Positions 1-6,403 of a stretch of 8,506 nt of DNA are shown here, piece after piece (within the stretch, counting starts at the first letter, position 1; every line of letters starts with the position of its first letter). The position numbers and the translations under genes are program-made. Under the pieces are notes generated by a model that was not told the DNA's origin, did not search any database, and saw only the letters and a program-made list of their open reading frames with translations. The stretch is from PFJX01 sp964646585 (GTDB lineage Bacteria; Pseudomonadota; Gammaproteobacteria; Burkholderiales; Thiobacillaceae). The stretch covers positions 1 to 8,506 of the forward strand of contig CAZYEY010000277.1 of the NCBI GenBank assembly GCA_964646585.1. Direction: 5' to 3'.

Positions 1-298
1 ACTGAATGGGGCGGCGGTCCGGCCGGGTGATGTCGGGCACGCCCTGCACCAGGGTGTCGAGATCCGGCGGATAGCCCGAGGCGTCGGCGGCGGCTTCGAT
101 CTTCTTGTCCAGCACCGCCTGCCGGTAGGCATCCAGGGCGCCGCGGATGTCGCGCAGGGCGGCTCGCAATTCCCCCTCCTTCTGGCGCTGGACGCTGACC
201 TGGAGCATGGGCAGGGCCATGGTGGCGAGCACGGCCAGGATGGCCACGGTGATGACCAGCTCGATGAGGGTGAAACCCCGGATGGCTTGCATCGACAT
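1..298 (-). CDS. Type IV pilin-like pseudopilin, partial (C-terminus beyond window)
   Basis: The first 99 residues of a prepilin-type protein are visible; the window edge cuts the rest. The protein starts MSMQAIRG followed by FTLIELVITVAILAVLA. This is a short basic leader, a prepilin peptidase site after Gly8, Phe at +1 and the conserved Glu at +5 (Glu13), then a hydrophobic helix to about residue 30. The part after the helix (RALRD/IRGALDAYRQ style) resembles GspG-like subunits rather than the larger GspJ or GspK. The start at 298 lies 9 bases after the gspD stop; a second in-frame ATG at 292 is also possible and would leave a shorter leader. It is probably an accessory pseudopilin of the same secretion system, matured by a peptidase encoded elsewhere. 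The family call is firm; the exact subunit (G-, H- or I-like) is not settled. Confidence 0.88.
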   Translation of the reverse strand, partial: MSMQAIRGFTLIELVITVAILAVLATMALPMLQVSVQRQKEGELRAALRDIRGALDAYRQAVLDKKIEAAADASGYPPDLDTLVQGVPDITRPDRRPIQ

Positions 299-307
299 TG
301 GACGCCG

Positions 308-2266
308 TCAAGGCCTGGGGACGACCGGGGGGGCGGTTTCCGTGACAGGCGCCTCCGGCGCTGGGGGAAGCGGGTCCGGGGGTTCCGGAGAGGGCGATGG
401 GGGTTCCGGGCTGATGGATGGACGGGTGCCCATGTCCATCGACGGGCGCAGCCGCACCGGCTGGCCAGAGACCACCGCGTCGGTGCCGGCGTAGAACTCG
501 GCTTCGGCAAGTTCAGGCCGCTCCACGTTGCGCATGATGCGCGGGGTGATGAGCAGAACGATCTCCGACTTGCTGTTCTCGTCCCGGTTGCTGGCGAACA
601 GCCGTCCCAGCAGAGGGATGTCGCCAAAGCCCGGCACTTTGCTGGCGCTGGAACGTTCCTCATCGGAGATGAGCCCGGCCAGCACCTGGGTTTCGCCGTC
701 CCGCAGGCGCAGGGTAGTGGAGGCGTTGCGGCTGCCCAGCTGGTAGGTGAGGGTGCCGGTGGTGGTCTTCACCTGCTGGACGATGTTGGAGACCTCCAGG
801 CCCACCTTGATGCCCACATCGCCTTCCAGATAGACCTGGGGCTCCACGTCCAGCTTCAGGCCCACGTCCAGGTAGCTTACGGATTCGGAGGTGACGCCGG
901 TGGAGGTGACGTTGGAGGTGATGACCGGAACCTTGTCACCCACATGGACCTTGGCTTTCTCCTTGTTCTTCACCCGGATGCGGGGGTTGGCGAGGATGTT
1001 CACGTCGCCGTCGGTCTTGTTGGCGACGATGCCGGGCGCGGCGTTCATGGAAATGGTGCCGGGTTCGAGCTTTTTCAGAAGATCCAGAGTCAGCGGGACA
1101 TCGTTGTAAGCAATGGTCTCGCCCACCTTGGTGCCGAATTGATCGAAGACGGGCGTGGTGTTCTTGCTCTTGCTCAGTACCCCCAACTGGGTCGGCCATC
1201 GCACCCCCAGTTCCAGCAGCTTGCTGCGCTTCACCTCCAGGATCTCCACTTCCAGCATCACCTCCGGCTCTGGATGGTCGGCCAGGCGCACCAGCTTCTC
1301 CGCTACGCGCACCGCCTCGGGGGTGTCCCGCACGATGACCATGTTCAGCTTGTCGTCGACGTGCACGTCCCGGATCTTGGCCAGGGTCTTGATCATGCCC
1401 GATACCTGCCTGGCATCGGCGTTGGCCAGGTAGAAGGCGCGCACCACCATGTCCTGGTAGTCCCGCTGCTTGGCTGGCTGGTTGGGGTAGATGAGCAGGG
1501 TATTGGTGTTAAGCACCTTGCGGGCCATCTGGCTGGTGGCCAGCAGCATGTCCAAGGCGTCGGCGATGGCGGCGCCCTTGGCGAAGATGGTGGTCTTCTG
1601 GTCCAGGCGGAGGTCCCTGTCGAACACGAAGTTCAGACCAGATTGGCGGGCCAGGGCGTCGAACACGCTTTTCAGCGGCGCATCGCGGAATTCCAGGGTG
1701 ATGGGGCGGCGGAAGGCGTTGCCCAGCTGGGGGGATTCGAAGCCCTTGCTCCGTCCCGCCTTCTCCTCGACCTGGGCCAGCAGGGCCTGGGCCTGGGCGT
1801 GGGCCGGCTCCTGGGCCAGGATGCCCCTGAGCTTGTTCTGGGCCCCATGCAGGTCGTCCTTCTTCATGGCATCCTGAGCTTCCCTCAACAGGGTTTGGTT
1901 GCGCTTCGCGGTCTCCACCGCCACCAATCCGGCAGCGGCCCGGTTGTTTTCCGGGTGCAGGCCCAGCACTTCCCGGTAGCCGGCCTGGGCCGTGTCCAGC
2001 CGATTGGCGCGCAAGGCGGCGTCGGCTTCCGTCAACCTGTCGGCCAGGAACAGCTCCCGTTGCCGCAGGTAGGTGGTGCGGTATTGGAGGTCGCCAGGGT
2101 GCTCACGCATGCCCTGTTCCAACTGAGCCAGGCCCTCCCGGGTCTTGCCCTCGGCGATGAGGCGCTGGCCTTCCTTGAGGGCGGCATCGCTGGCGCAGCC
2201 GGCCATCACGGCCAGGGCCAGGAACAGGAGCGGCAAGGTGTTCCAGGAGTACGGCGTGGTCATCAT
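308..2266 (-). CDS. gspD: Secretin GspD/MshL-like outer-membrane channel with TPR-like N-terminus
   Basis: 652 residues, forming the outer-membrane pore of the system. Residues 1-24 are a lipoprotein signal with a lipobox ending in M-A-G-C (Cys24). Residues about 25-165 are helical with TPR-like repeats (for example around 90-120). A secretin/TonB short N-terminal (N0) domain follows at about 188-262, then a secretin N1-type domain at about 273-335. The secretin core spans about 420-578 and carries the family signature VPGFGDIPLLGRLF at 544-557, followed by LLITPRIMR. The last 38 residues or so are a Pro/Ser/Glu-rich tail. An own lipid anchor suggests that outer-membrane targeting may not need a separate pilotin (inference). 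The start ATG overlaps the previous gene's stop (ATGA); a second ATG follows directly. The Shine-Dalgarno is weak, consistent with translational coupling. The TPR plus secretin layout resembles MSHA-pilus and betaproteobacterial T2SS-like secretins more than classical GspD, which has N0-N3 domains and no TPR. Confidence 0.95.
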   Translation of the reverse strand: MMTTPYSWNTLPLLFLALAVMAGCASDAALKEGQRLIAEGKTREGLAQLEQGMREHPGDLQYRTTYLRQRELFLADRLTEADAALRANRLDTAQAGYREVLGLHPENNRAAAGLVAVETAKRNQTLLREAQDAMKKDDLHGAQNKLRGILAQEPAHAQAQALLAQVEEKAGRSKGFESPQLGNAFRRPITLEFRDAPLKSVFDALARQSGLNFVFDRDLRLDQKTTIFAKGAAIADALDMLLATSQMARKVLNTNTLLIYPNQPAKQRDYQDMVVRAFYLANADARQVSGMIKTLAKIRDVHVDDKLNMVIVRDTPEAVRVAEKLVRLADHPEPEVMLEVEILEVKRSKLLELGVRWPTQLGVLSKSKNTTPVFDQFGTKVGETIAYNDVPLTLDLLKKLEPGTISMNAAPGIVANKTDGDVNILANPRIRVKNKEKAKVHVGDKVPVITSNVTSTGVTSESVSYLDVGLKLDVEPQVYLEGDVGIKVGLEVSNIVQQVKTTTGTLTYQLGSRNASTTLRLRDGETQVLAGLISDEERSSASKVPGFGDIPLLGRLFASNRDENSKSEIVLLITPRIMRNVERPELAEAEFYAGTDAVVSGQPVRLRPSMDMGTRPSISPEPPSPSPEPPDPLPPAPEAPVTETAPPVVPRP

Positions 2267-2745
2267 GGGGTCAATCTCAGTTGGCGTTGTTGGTTCAGAG
2301 GTTCGTAGGTGAACTCCAGGCTATGCGTCCCCACCTTGTCCAGACGCCAGGACGCCAGCCGCTGGCCTGTCCGGGCGGTGATCAGGGTCTCCCCCTGGGC
2401 CAGAAAAACGGTCTCGCCCCGGTCGTCGTCCCAACGCCCCAGATATCTGAAGGGCAGAGGCGGGGCCATGGGGGGCGGCGGCGGAGGTGTTTCCACCCTG
2501 GCCACTGGCGGGGGTGGCAGCCGCCAGGACTGGGCCGGAAACAAATCCTCACCGCCACCGGGAATGCGTGGAGCCAGATTTCGCGGCCCATCGGTCCGGG
2601 GTGGCTGGGGCATGGCTGGGGCCGGCGGCCGGACCAGGGCGGCCACCACCTCCGGAGCCGCTTCCTCTGCCTCTCGCTCCACCCACCAGGTGGCGGCCAG
2701 GGTGGCGGCCAGGAGGGCGAACAGGGTGACCTGCCGGGACTTCAT
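2263..2745 (-). CDS. GspC/PilP-like inner-membrane protein linking platform to secretin
   Basis: 160 residues. A single N-terminal membrane helix lies at about 5-22, with a basic start (MKSRQ). Residues about 39-98 form a long Pro-rich linker with a run of six prolines near 87-92 and a D-L-F-P-A-Q-S-W segment at 67-74. A small beta-rich domain at about 98-158 starts PFRYLGRW and contains FLAQGET and LEFTYEPLNQQRQL, like the PilP / GspC homology region that contacts the secretin N0 domain. There is no PDZ or coiled-coil module as in classical GspC, so the protein is closer to PilP in design, but it has a membrane helix where PilP has a lipid anchor. It overlaps both neighbours by 4 bases (ATGA). 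A GGGGGA stretch 4 bases before the ATG can serve as ribosome binding site. The functional call rests on fold style and position between the PilO-like and secretin genes. Confidence 0.82.
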   Translation of the reverse strand: MKSRQVTLFALLAATLAATWWVEREAEEAAPEVVAALVRPPAPAMPQPPRTDGPRNLAPRIPGGGEDLFPAQSWRLPPPPVARVETPPPPPPMAPPLPFRYLGRWDDDRGETVFLAQGETLITARTGQRLASWRLDKVGTHSLEFTYEPLNQQRQLRLTP

Positions 2746-3275
2746 GGCGTCCCCCGCAGAAAAAGGCTGAGGTTCAGGCGGGCTTCCACTTCCGGGCTGG
2801 CGATGGACTCCCGGCTGAAGGACAGACTGTCCAGGGCCAGCTCCGGCCTGCGCTCCATGGCCTCGGCAAGAAAAGCCCGGATGGCCGGGTAGGAACCCCG
2901 CACCGGCAGGGTGATTTGGTAGCGGCGCAGGCCGCTGCCTGGCTGGGTCGCCACCCGGTAGCCACCTTCCTCCAGGCGCAGGCCGGCGTGGCCGGCGGCG
3001 GCGAAGATGCGGGCCACTGCCTCGGGGGCCGCCTCACCCGGTGGCAGCAGTTCCGCCAGGGGCATGGCCGGTTCCAGCGTTTCGGCCGGTTGGGCCCGGG
3101 CGGCGATCTGGCGTAGGTGGTCTTCTCCGGCCCGGGCCGCATCTTCCAGGGGCACGGTCAGCAGCCGGTCCGTCCCCAGGGCGGCGAGCAGGAGCCCTAG
3201 GCCCAGCAGGCCGGGCCAGCCCAGGTGACCGGTGGCGTAGTCCAGCCAGGAGAGGAGCCGCTCGGTGGCTTTCAT
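2742..3275 (-). CDS. gspM: GspM/PilO-like assembly platform protein
   Basis: 177 residues. A short cytoplasmic N-terminus is followed by one membrane helix at about 19-41 (GWPGLLGLGLLLAALG), a helical segment to about 75, and a periplasmic ferredoxin-like domain at about 85-175. The segment LRRYQITLPVRGSYPAIRAF (116-135) is typical of PilO and GspM-type proteins, which pair with PilN or GspL in the inner-membrane bridge to the secretin. The length fits small GspM/PilO proteins. The start codon shares ATGA with the stop of the PilN-like gene, and its own stop does the same with the GspC/PilP-like gene. No strong Shine-Dalgarno is seen, so coupled translation is likely. PilO would be an equally good name. 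Confidence 0.83.
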   Translation of the reverse strand: MKATERLLSWLDYATGHLGWPGLLGLGLLLAALGTDRLLTVPLEDAARAGEDHLRQIAARAQPAETLEPAMPLAELLPPGEAAPEAVARIFAAAGHAGLRLEEGGYRVATQPGSGLRRYQITLPVRGSYPAIRAFLAEAMERRPELALDSLSFSRESIASPEVEARLNLSLFLRGTP

Positions 3276-3784
3276 GGTGCGATCCAGTTGCCGCGCAGGC
3301 GGAAACCGACGCCCTGGACGCCATCGATCTCCCGCGTTTCATGCTGGGTGAGACTAACCGCGCCCAGTTCCGGGCGCGTTTGCAGCAAGCGGAAATATTC
3401 CAGCATGGCCTGGTGGCTCCTGCCCACGGCGCTGAGCTGGAAGCCGCCCTGGCGGCCGTCCGCGTCCAGGGCGAGGAGGGCCACATCCTCCGGCCGGGTG
3501 GTTTGCAGGGTGGTCAACAGCTTGTCCCAGGGCAGGGCCAGGGCCCGCCGGGCCTCGGCCTCCGCCTGGGCCCGGGTTCTGTCCGTAGCGGCCGGCCGGG
3601 GCTTTCTTGGTGCCGACTTGGCTTGGGCGGCGGCCAGGCGGACATCCACGGCCCGGGCCTCCTCCGCCGCGGCGATCCAGGCATGGGCGGCGGCCCCGGC
3701 GGCGGCCAGGCCCAGGACGAGCAGGCTCCAGGCCAGCGGGCCGGGGCGGGGGCCGGGGGCGGTGAAGTCCAGGCGGATGTTCAT
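3272..3784 (-). CDS. PilN-like / GspL periplasmic-half membrane protein
   Basis: 170 residues from the ATG at 3784. The open frame continues upstream to 4234, but that extension lies inside the preceding gene and is a shadow. The chosen start gives a proper product and an ATGA overlap with the upstream stop. It begins MNIRLDFT, like PilN proteins whose N-terminus docks into PilM. A membrane helix follows at about 17-40 (LAWSLLVLGLAAAGAAAHAW), then a charged helical stretch to about 90 that includes a Lys/Pro-rich part at 57-64, and a C-terminal domain at about 90-170 (ALDADGRQGGFQLSAVGRS, FRLRGNW). It likely partners with the PilO-like protein encoded next. In classical T2SS the same role is the C-terminal half of GspL. 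Confidence 0.82.
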   Translation of the reverse strand: MNIRLDFTAPGPRPGPLAWSLLVLGLAAAGAAAHAWIAAAEEARAVDVRLAAAQAKSAPRKPRPAATDRTRAQAEAEARRALALPWDKLLTTLQTTRPEDVALLALDADGRQGGFQLSAVGRSHQAMLEYFRLLQTRPELGAVSLTQHETREIDGVQGVGFRLRGNWIAP

Positions 3785-4521
3785 GCCAGCAGCGCCAGGG
3801 CCGGGTCGGCGGCGCCGGAGAAAACGTGGAGGCGATGGCGGCCACCCAGGTCCGACCAGTCGGCTTCGACGCCGGCCCGTTCGAGCCAGACTTCGCCACC
3901 GTTGGCGACACCGGCCAGCAGGCTTTCCCGGGTCAGGAGGGCGACCAGCTCGGCCACTGGATCGGCGTTCCAGGACCGCTGGCGCAGGCTTTCTGGGCGG
4001 CCCCGCTGCAAACGCAGCAGGGTCAGGCGGTCTGGTTCCAGCAAGGCGTACCAGCCGTTGGCCCGGCGAAGCTGGGGGCGCCGGCTCCAGGCCACCGCCA
4101 GCCATGGCCGGACCCCGGCGAGACTCAGCCCTAGCCGGCCCAGGCAGGCCGCCAGGTCGTCCAGCAGGCGCTTTTCCATGGCGGCGGCGAGGATGGGCCG
4201 ATCCGGCTCGGCGGCGTCCCAGGTCAGGCACCAATCCGCCGGGGTGGCGCCGCCATCCAGGACGGTGGCGAGCCGGTCCCGCAGCCAGGCTTCCACTTCC
4301 GCCCGGCGCAGGACTGCCGGAGGGGGAGGTAGCAGGAAAAGGCGGGTGAGATGATGGGACAGGATGACTCGGGCCCGGCCCGGGCGGCCGTGTTCGGAAA
4401 GCAAGGACTCCAGGGCTTCCAGGCCGGCTCCGGCCCGGGCCAGGGGGGCGCGTCCCCGGGCGGCCAGGCCGGCCCGGTCGGGCAGCAGGGCGAGGCGGAA
4501 TTCAGGCGACAAAAGTGACAC
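3781..4521 (-). CDS. GspL cytoplasmic-domain / PilM-like protein
   Basis: 246 residues with no membrane segment or signal peptide, so cytoplasmic. Its position between the ATPase and the PilN-like gene matches PilM in type IV pili and the N-terminal cytoplasmic part of GspL in T2SS, which bind the ATPase and couple it to the membrane bridge. The sequence is divergent. I do not see a clear PilM-type nucleotide-binding start motif near the N-terminus. Recognisable pieces are L-F-L-L-P-P-P-P at 61-68 and W-C-L-T-W-D at 97-102, in GspL-like style. The start is GTG at 4521, inside the end of gspE (20-base overlap), with a good GGAAGAGA ribosome site 6 bases upstream; a TTG at 4512 is the alternative. 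The role is inferred mainly from context. Confidence 0.72.
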   Translation of the reverse strand: MSLLSPEFRLALLPDRAGLAARGRAPLARAGAGLEALESLLSEHGRPGRARVILSHHLTRLFLLPPPPAVLRRAEVEAWLRDRLATVLDGGATPADWCLTWDAAEPDRPILAAAMEKRLLDDLAACLGRLGLSLAGVRPWLAVAWSRRPQLRRANGWYALLEPDRLTLLRLQRGRPESLRQRSWNADPVAELVALLTRESLLAGVANGGEVWLERAGVEADWSDLGGRHRLHVFSGAADPALALLA

Positions 4522-6163
4522 GATTGATCTCTTCCAGGGTGGTCTCTCCCCGTTTCACCATGGCCAGGGCTGCGTCCCGCAGGTCGCGGACGCCGGCCCG
4601 CTGGGCGGCTTCCTTGACCTGGCGAATGGCGGCCCGGGCGACGATGAGCTCGCGGATTTCGTCATTCAGGGGCAACAGTTCGGCGATGGCCTGGCGGCCC
4701 TTGTAGCCGCTGCCCCGGCACTGGCCGCAGCCCTTGCCGGCGCGGAAATCGAAGCCGGCGGTGGCCTTTGGGGCCAGTCCGGAGTCCCTCAGCAGTTCCG
4801 GGCCGGGTACTGTGGGCTCGGAGCAATGGGGGCAGTTCACCCGAACCAGGCGCTGGGCCAGGATGCCGTTCAGGGCCGAGACGAAGCTGTAGGGGTCCAC
4901 GCCCATGTGCATGAAGCGGCCGATGACGTCGTAGACGTTGTTGGCATGGACGGTGGTGAACACCAGGTGGCCGGTCAGCGCCGACTGCACCGCGATCTGG
5001 GCAGTCTCGGCGTCGCGGATCTCACCCACCATGATCTTGTCCGGGTCGTGGCGCAGGATGGAGCGCAGGCCCCGGGCAAAGGTGAGGCCCTTCTTCTCGT
5101 TGACCGGGATTTGCAGGATGCCGGGAAGCTGATACTCCACTGGATCCTCGATGGTGATGATCTTGTCCTGGCCCGTGTTGATTTCGGAGATGGCGGCATA
5201 CAGGGTGGTGGTCTTGCCCGAGCCGGTGGGGCCGGTGACCAGGAACATGCCGTAGGGCTCCCGGGAGAGGCGGCGGATGCCCGCCAGCATCTCGCCCCGG
5301 AAGCCCAGGCGTTCCAGGGAAATGCCCGAGAGCTCGTCGGCGAGTTGCTGCCGGTCCAGGATGCGCAACACGCCATCCTCGCCGAACACGCCGGGCATGA
5401 TGGAGACGCGCAGATCGATTTCGCGGCCGCGCATGAACACCTTGAAGCGGCCATCCTGGGGTATCCGCCGCTCGGCGATATCCAGTTCGGCCATGACCTT
5501 GATGCGGGAGATGACTTGCTCCGCCGTCTCCCGCCCCGGTACCTGGGCCACGCCCACCAGCACCCCGTCGATGCGGTACTTGATGTGCAGGCCCGCCGGG
5601 TCGTTCTCCAGGTGGATATCGGATGCCTGGCTGGCCACTGCGTCGTACAGGGTGGAATGCACCAGCTTCACCACCGGCGAGGCGTCGGCGCCGATGGCGG
5701 CAAGGGAGATCTCCTCCACCCGTTCCCGTGCCCGGTGGGGATCGGCGTCAACGAGCACGGCGTCCATGGCCTTCAGGCCACCCTCCAGCCGGTGCAGCCA
5801 GGCCAGCAGATCGTCGCGCAGGGCCAGGCCAGGGGTGAAGGCTGGCGGCAGGCGCTGTTCGGCCCAGTCCAATAGATCCGGCGACAGGGGATCGGCGAAG
5901 ACCAGCCAGAGTCGGCCGGTGGCGTCGCGGCAGGCGGCGCATTCCCGTTCCTGGGCCAGACTGTAGGGCAGCAGATCGAAAGCCGGGGCCAGGTCTCGCA
6001 GGCCGGCCATGTCCAGCGCCGGATAGGCGAAGGCTTCCCCCAGTGCTCGCAGGAAGGCGGCGGGCTCCAGGCCCAGGGCCTCGCGAAGGTAGGCCAGGCC
6101 GGCCTGACCACCGCCCCGGGCACGGGCTTCCCGCACCAGATCGGGATGGATGGAAGCGTTCAT
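4502..6163 (-). CDS. gspE: GspE/PilB-family secretion ATPase
   Basis: 553 residues, the cytoplasmic hexameric motor that drives pseudopilus assembly. An N-terminal GspE_N/MshE-type domain lies at about 30-125. The ATPase core spans about 160-550: Walker A GPTGSGKT at 311-318, Asp box around IITIEDPVEY at 335-344, Walker B region RHDPDKIMVGEIRD at 371-384, and His box TTVHANN at 403-409. A zinc-type tetracysteine motif is present, Cys444-x2-Cys447 and Cys479-x2-Cys482, typical of GspE/PilB and absent from PilT retraction ATPases. The protein looks intact. The ATG at 6163 lies inside a 5-base target duplication made by the element just upstream, and the element's terminal repeat provides the GAGG Shine-Dalgarno. 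The stop overlaps the next gene by 20 bases. Confidence 0.96.
   Translation of the reverse strand: MNASIHPDLVREARARGGGQAGLAYLREALGLEPAAFLRALGEAFAYPALDMAGLRDLAPAFDLLPYSLAQERECAACRDATGRLWLVFADPLSPDLLDWAEQRLPPAFTPGLALRDDLLAWLHRLEGGLKAMDAVLVDADPHRARERVEEISLAAIGADASPVVKLVHSTLYDAVASQASDIHLENDPAGLHIKYRIDGVLVGVAQVPGRETAEQVISRIKVMAELDIAERRIPQDGRFKVFMRGREIDLRVSIMPGVFGEDGVLRILDRQQLADELSGISLERLGFRGEMLAGIRRLSREPYGMFLVTGPTGSGKTTTLYAAISEINTGQDKIITIEDPVEYQLPGILQIPVNEKKGLTFARGLRSILRHDPDKIMVGEIRDAETAQIAVQSALTGHLVFTTVHANNVYDVIGRFMHMGVDPYSFVSALNGILAQRLVRVNCPHCSEPTVPGPELLRDSGLAPKATAGFDFRAGKGCGQCRGSGYKGRQAIAELLPLNDEIRELIVARAAIRQVKEAAQRAGVRDLRDAALAMVKRGETTLEEINRVTFVA
4528..4535 (-). promoter_or_regulatory. Ribosome binding site supporting the GTG start of the PilM/GspL-like gene
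   Basis: GGAAGAGA on the coding strand, 6 bases before GTG at 4521 and inside the last codons of gspE. It decides in favour of GTG over the downstream TTG at 4512. Confidence 0.6.
6159..6163. repeat. Target-site duplication copy (gspE side)
   Basis: TTCAT (ATGAA on the coding strand), directly adjoining the terminal repeat and identical to 6399-6403. Its first three coding-strand bases are the gspE ATG. Confidence 0.78.
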
Positions 6164-6181
6164 CCTAAAAACCTCAGTTGA
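6164..6181 (+). repeat. Terminal inverted repeat of the MITE-like element (gspE side)
   Basis: CCTAAAAACCTCAGTTGA, the perfect reverse complement of 6381-6398. It directly abuts the gspE start codon. Confidence 0.9.
6172..6175 (-). promoter_or_regulatory. Shine-Dalgarno of gspE, supplied by the inserted element
   Basis: GAGG on the coding strand, 8 bases before the gspE ATG. It lies wholly inside the element's terminal inverted repeat. In mRNA this arm can pair with the opposite arm (6381-6398), so the site could be sequestered. A second AGG directly abuts the ATG and is too close to work. Confidence 0.55.
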
Positions 6182-6380
6182 ACGCGCCCGAAGGCGGGTT
6201 TGCGCGCGTGGCTGGCAAGGCGCGACGACGCGGCAGGGTCGTTCCCTGCAAGGAGGAGCAACGCAGCCAGACGTGCGCGCAAGCCCGAAAGCGGGCGCGT
6301 AGCGGGCTCACCGGATGGGTGAGTTCCAACGGAGGCAAAATCGCGTGCATCGTCAAGCGGTTACGAAACCAAAGGAGCGG

Positions 6381-6398
6381 TCAACTGAGGTTTTTAGG
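6381..6398 (-). repeat. Terminal inverted repeat of the MITE-like element (gspF side)
   Basis: TCAACTGAGGTTTTTAGG on the plus strand, the perfect reverse complement of 6164-6181. It lies 1 base beyond the gspF stop codon in the reading direction. Confidence 0.9.
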
Positions 6399-6403
6399 TT
6401 CAT
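6399..6403. repeat. Target-site duplication copy (gspF side)
   Basis: TTCAT (ATGAA on the coding strand), identical to 6159-6163. The TGA within it is the gspF stop codon. Confidence 0.78.

Larger units (their letters stand above)
6164..6398. mobile_element. MITE-like non-autonomous element between gspF and gspE
   Basis: A 235-bp non-coding segment bounded by perfect 18-bp terminal inverted repeats (CCTAAAAACCTCAGTTGA at 6164-6181 and its complement at 6381-6398). The match extends to about 25 bp with two mismatches. Flanking 5-bp direct repeats TTCAT at 6159-6163 and 6399-6403 are the expected target duplication. No transposase is encoded; a 60-codon minus-strand frame (6356-6174) shows no family features. 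The interior is rich in small hairpins: 6307-6323 (6-bp stem), 6283-6296 (5-bp stem), and 6185-6196, which as minus-strand RNA is a 4-bp stem with a UUCG loop. It interrupts an otherwise near gap-free operon. The parent transposon family cannot be assigned; terminal repeats plus 5-bp duplication are only what the sequence shows. Confidence 0.85.

Noticed and set aside
287..2308. Long plus-strand open frame of 673 codons
   Set aside because: It is antisense to gspD, which has clear secretin domains. The frame is a by-product of high GC and codon bias, with no recognisable domains.
3785..4234. Upstream extension of the PilN-like frame
   Set aside because: It overlaps the PilM/GspL-like gene in another frame; the ATG at 3784 forms the same ATGA overlap as its neighbours and gives a typical PilN start.
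3041..4354. Long plus-strand open frame of 437 codons
   Set aside because: Antisense to the PilM/N/O-like genes, low-complexity Arg/Gly/Ser-rich product, no start context.
4364..5875. Plus-strand open frame of 503 codons
   Set aside because: Antisense to gspE, whose ATPase motifs are unambiguous; His/Gly/Gln-rich shadow translation.
5930..5941. CxxC pair in the N-terminal domain of GspE (Cys75, Cys78)
   Set aside because: Only one pair, and no partner cysteines nearby; the usual zinc motif is the tetracysteine at 444-482.
6174..6356. 60-codon minus-strand frame inside the inserted element
   Set aside because: It spans the element's hairpins, has no family features or good ribosome site, and ends at the terminal repeat; more likely chance reading of a repeat.
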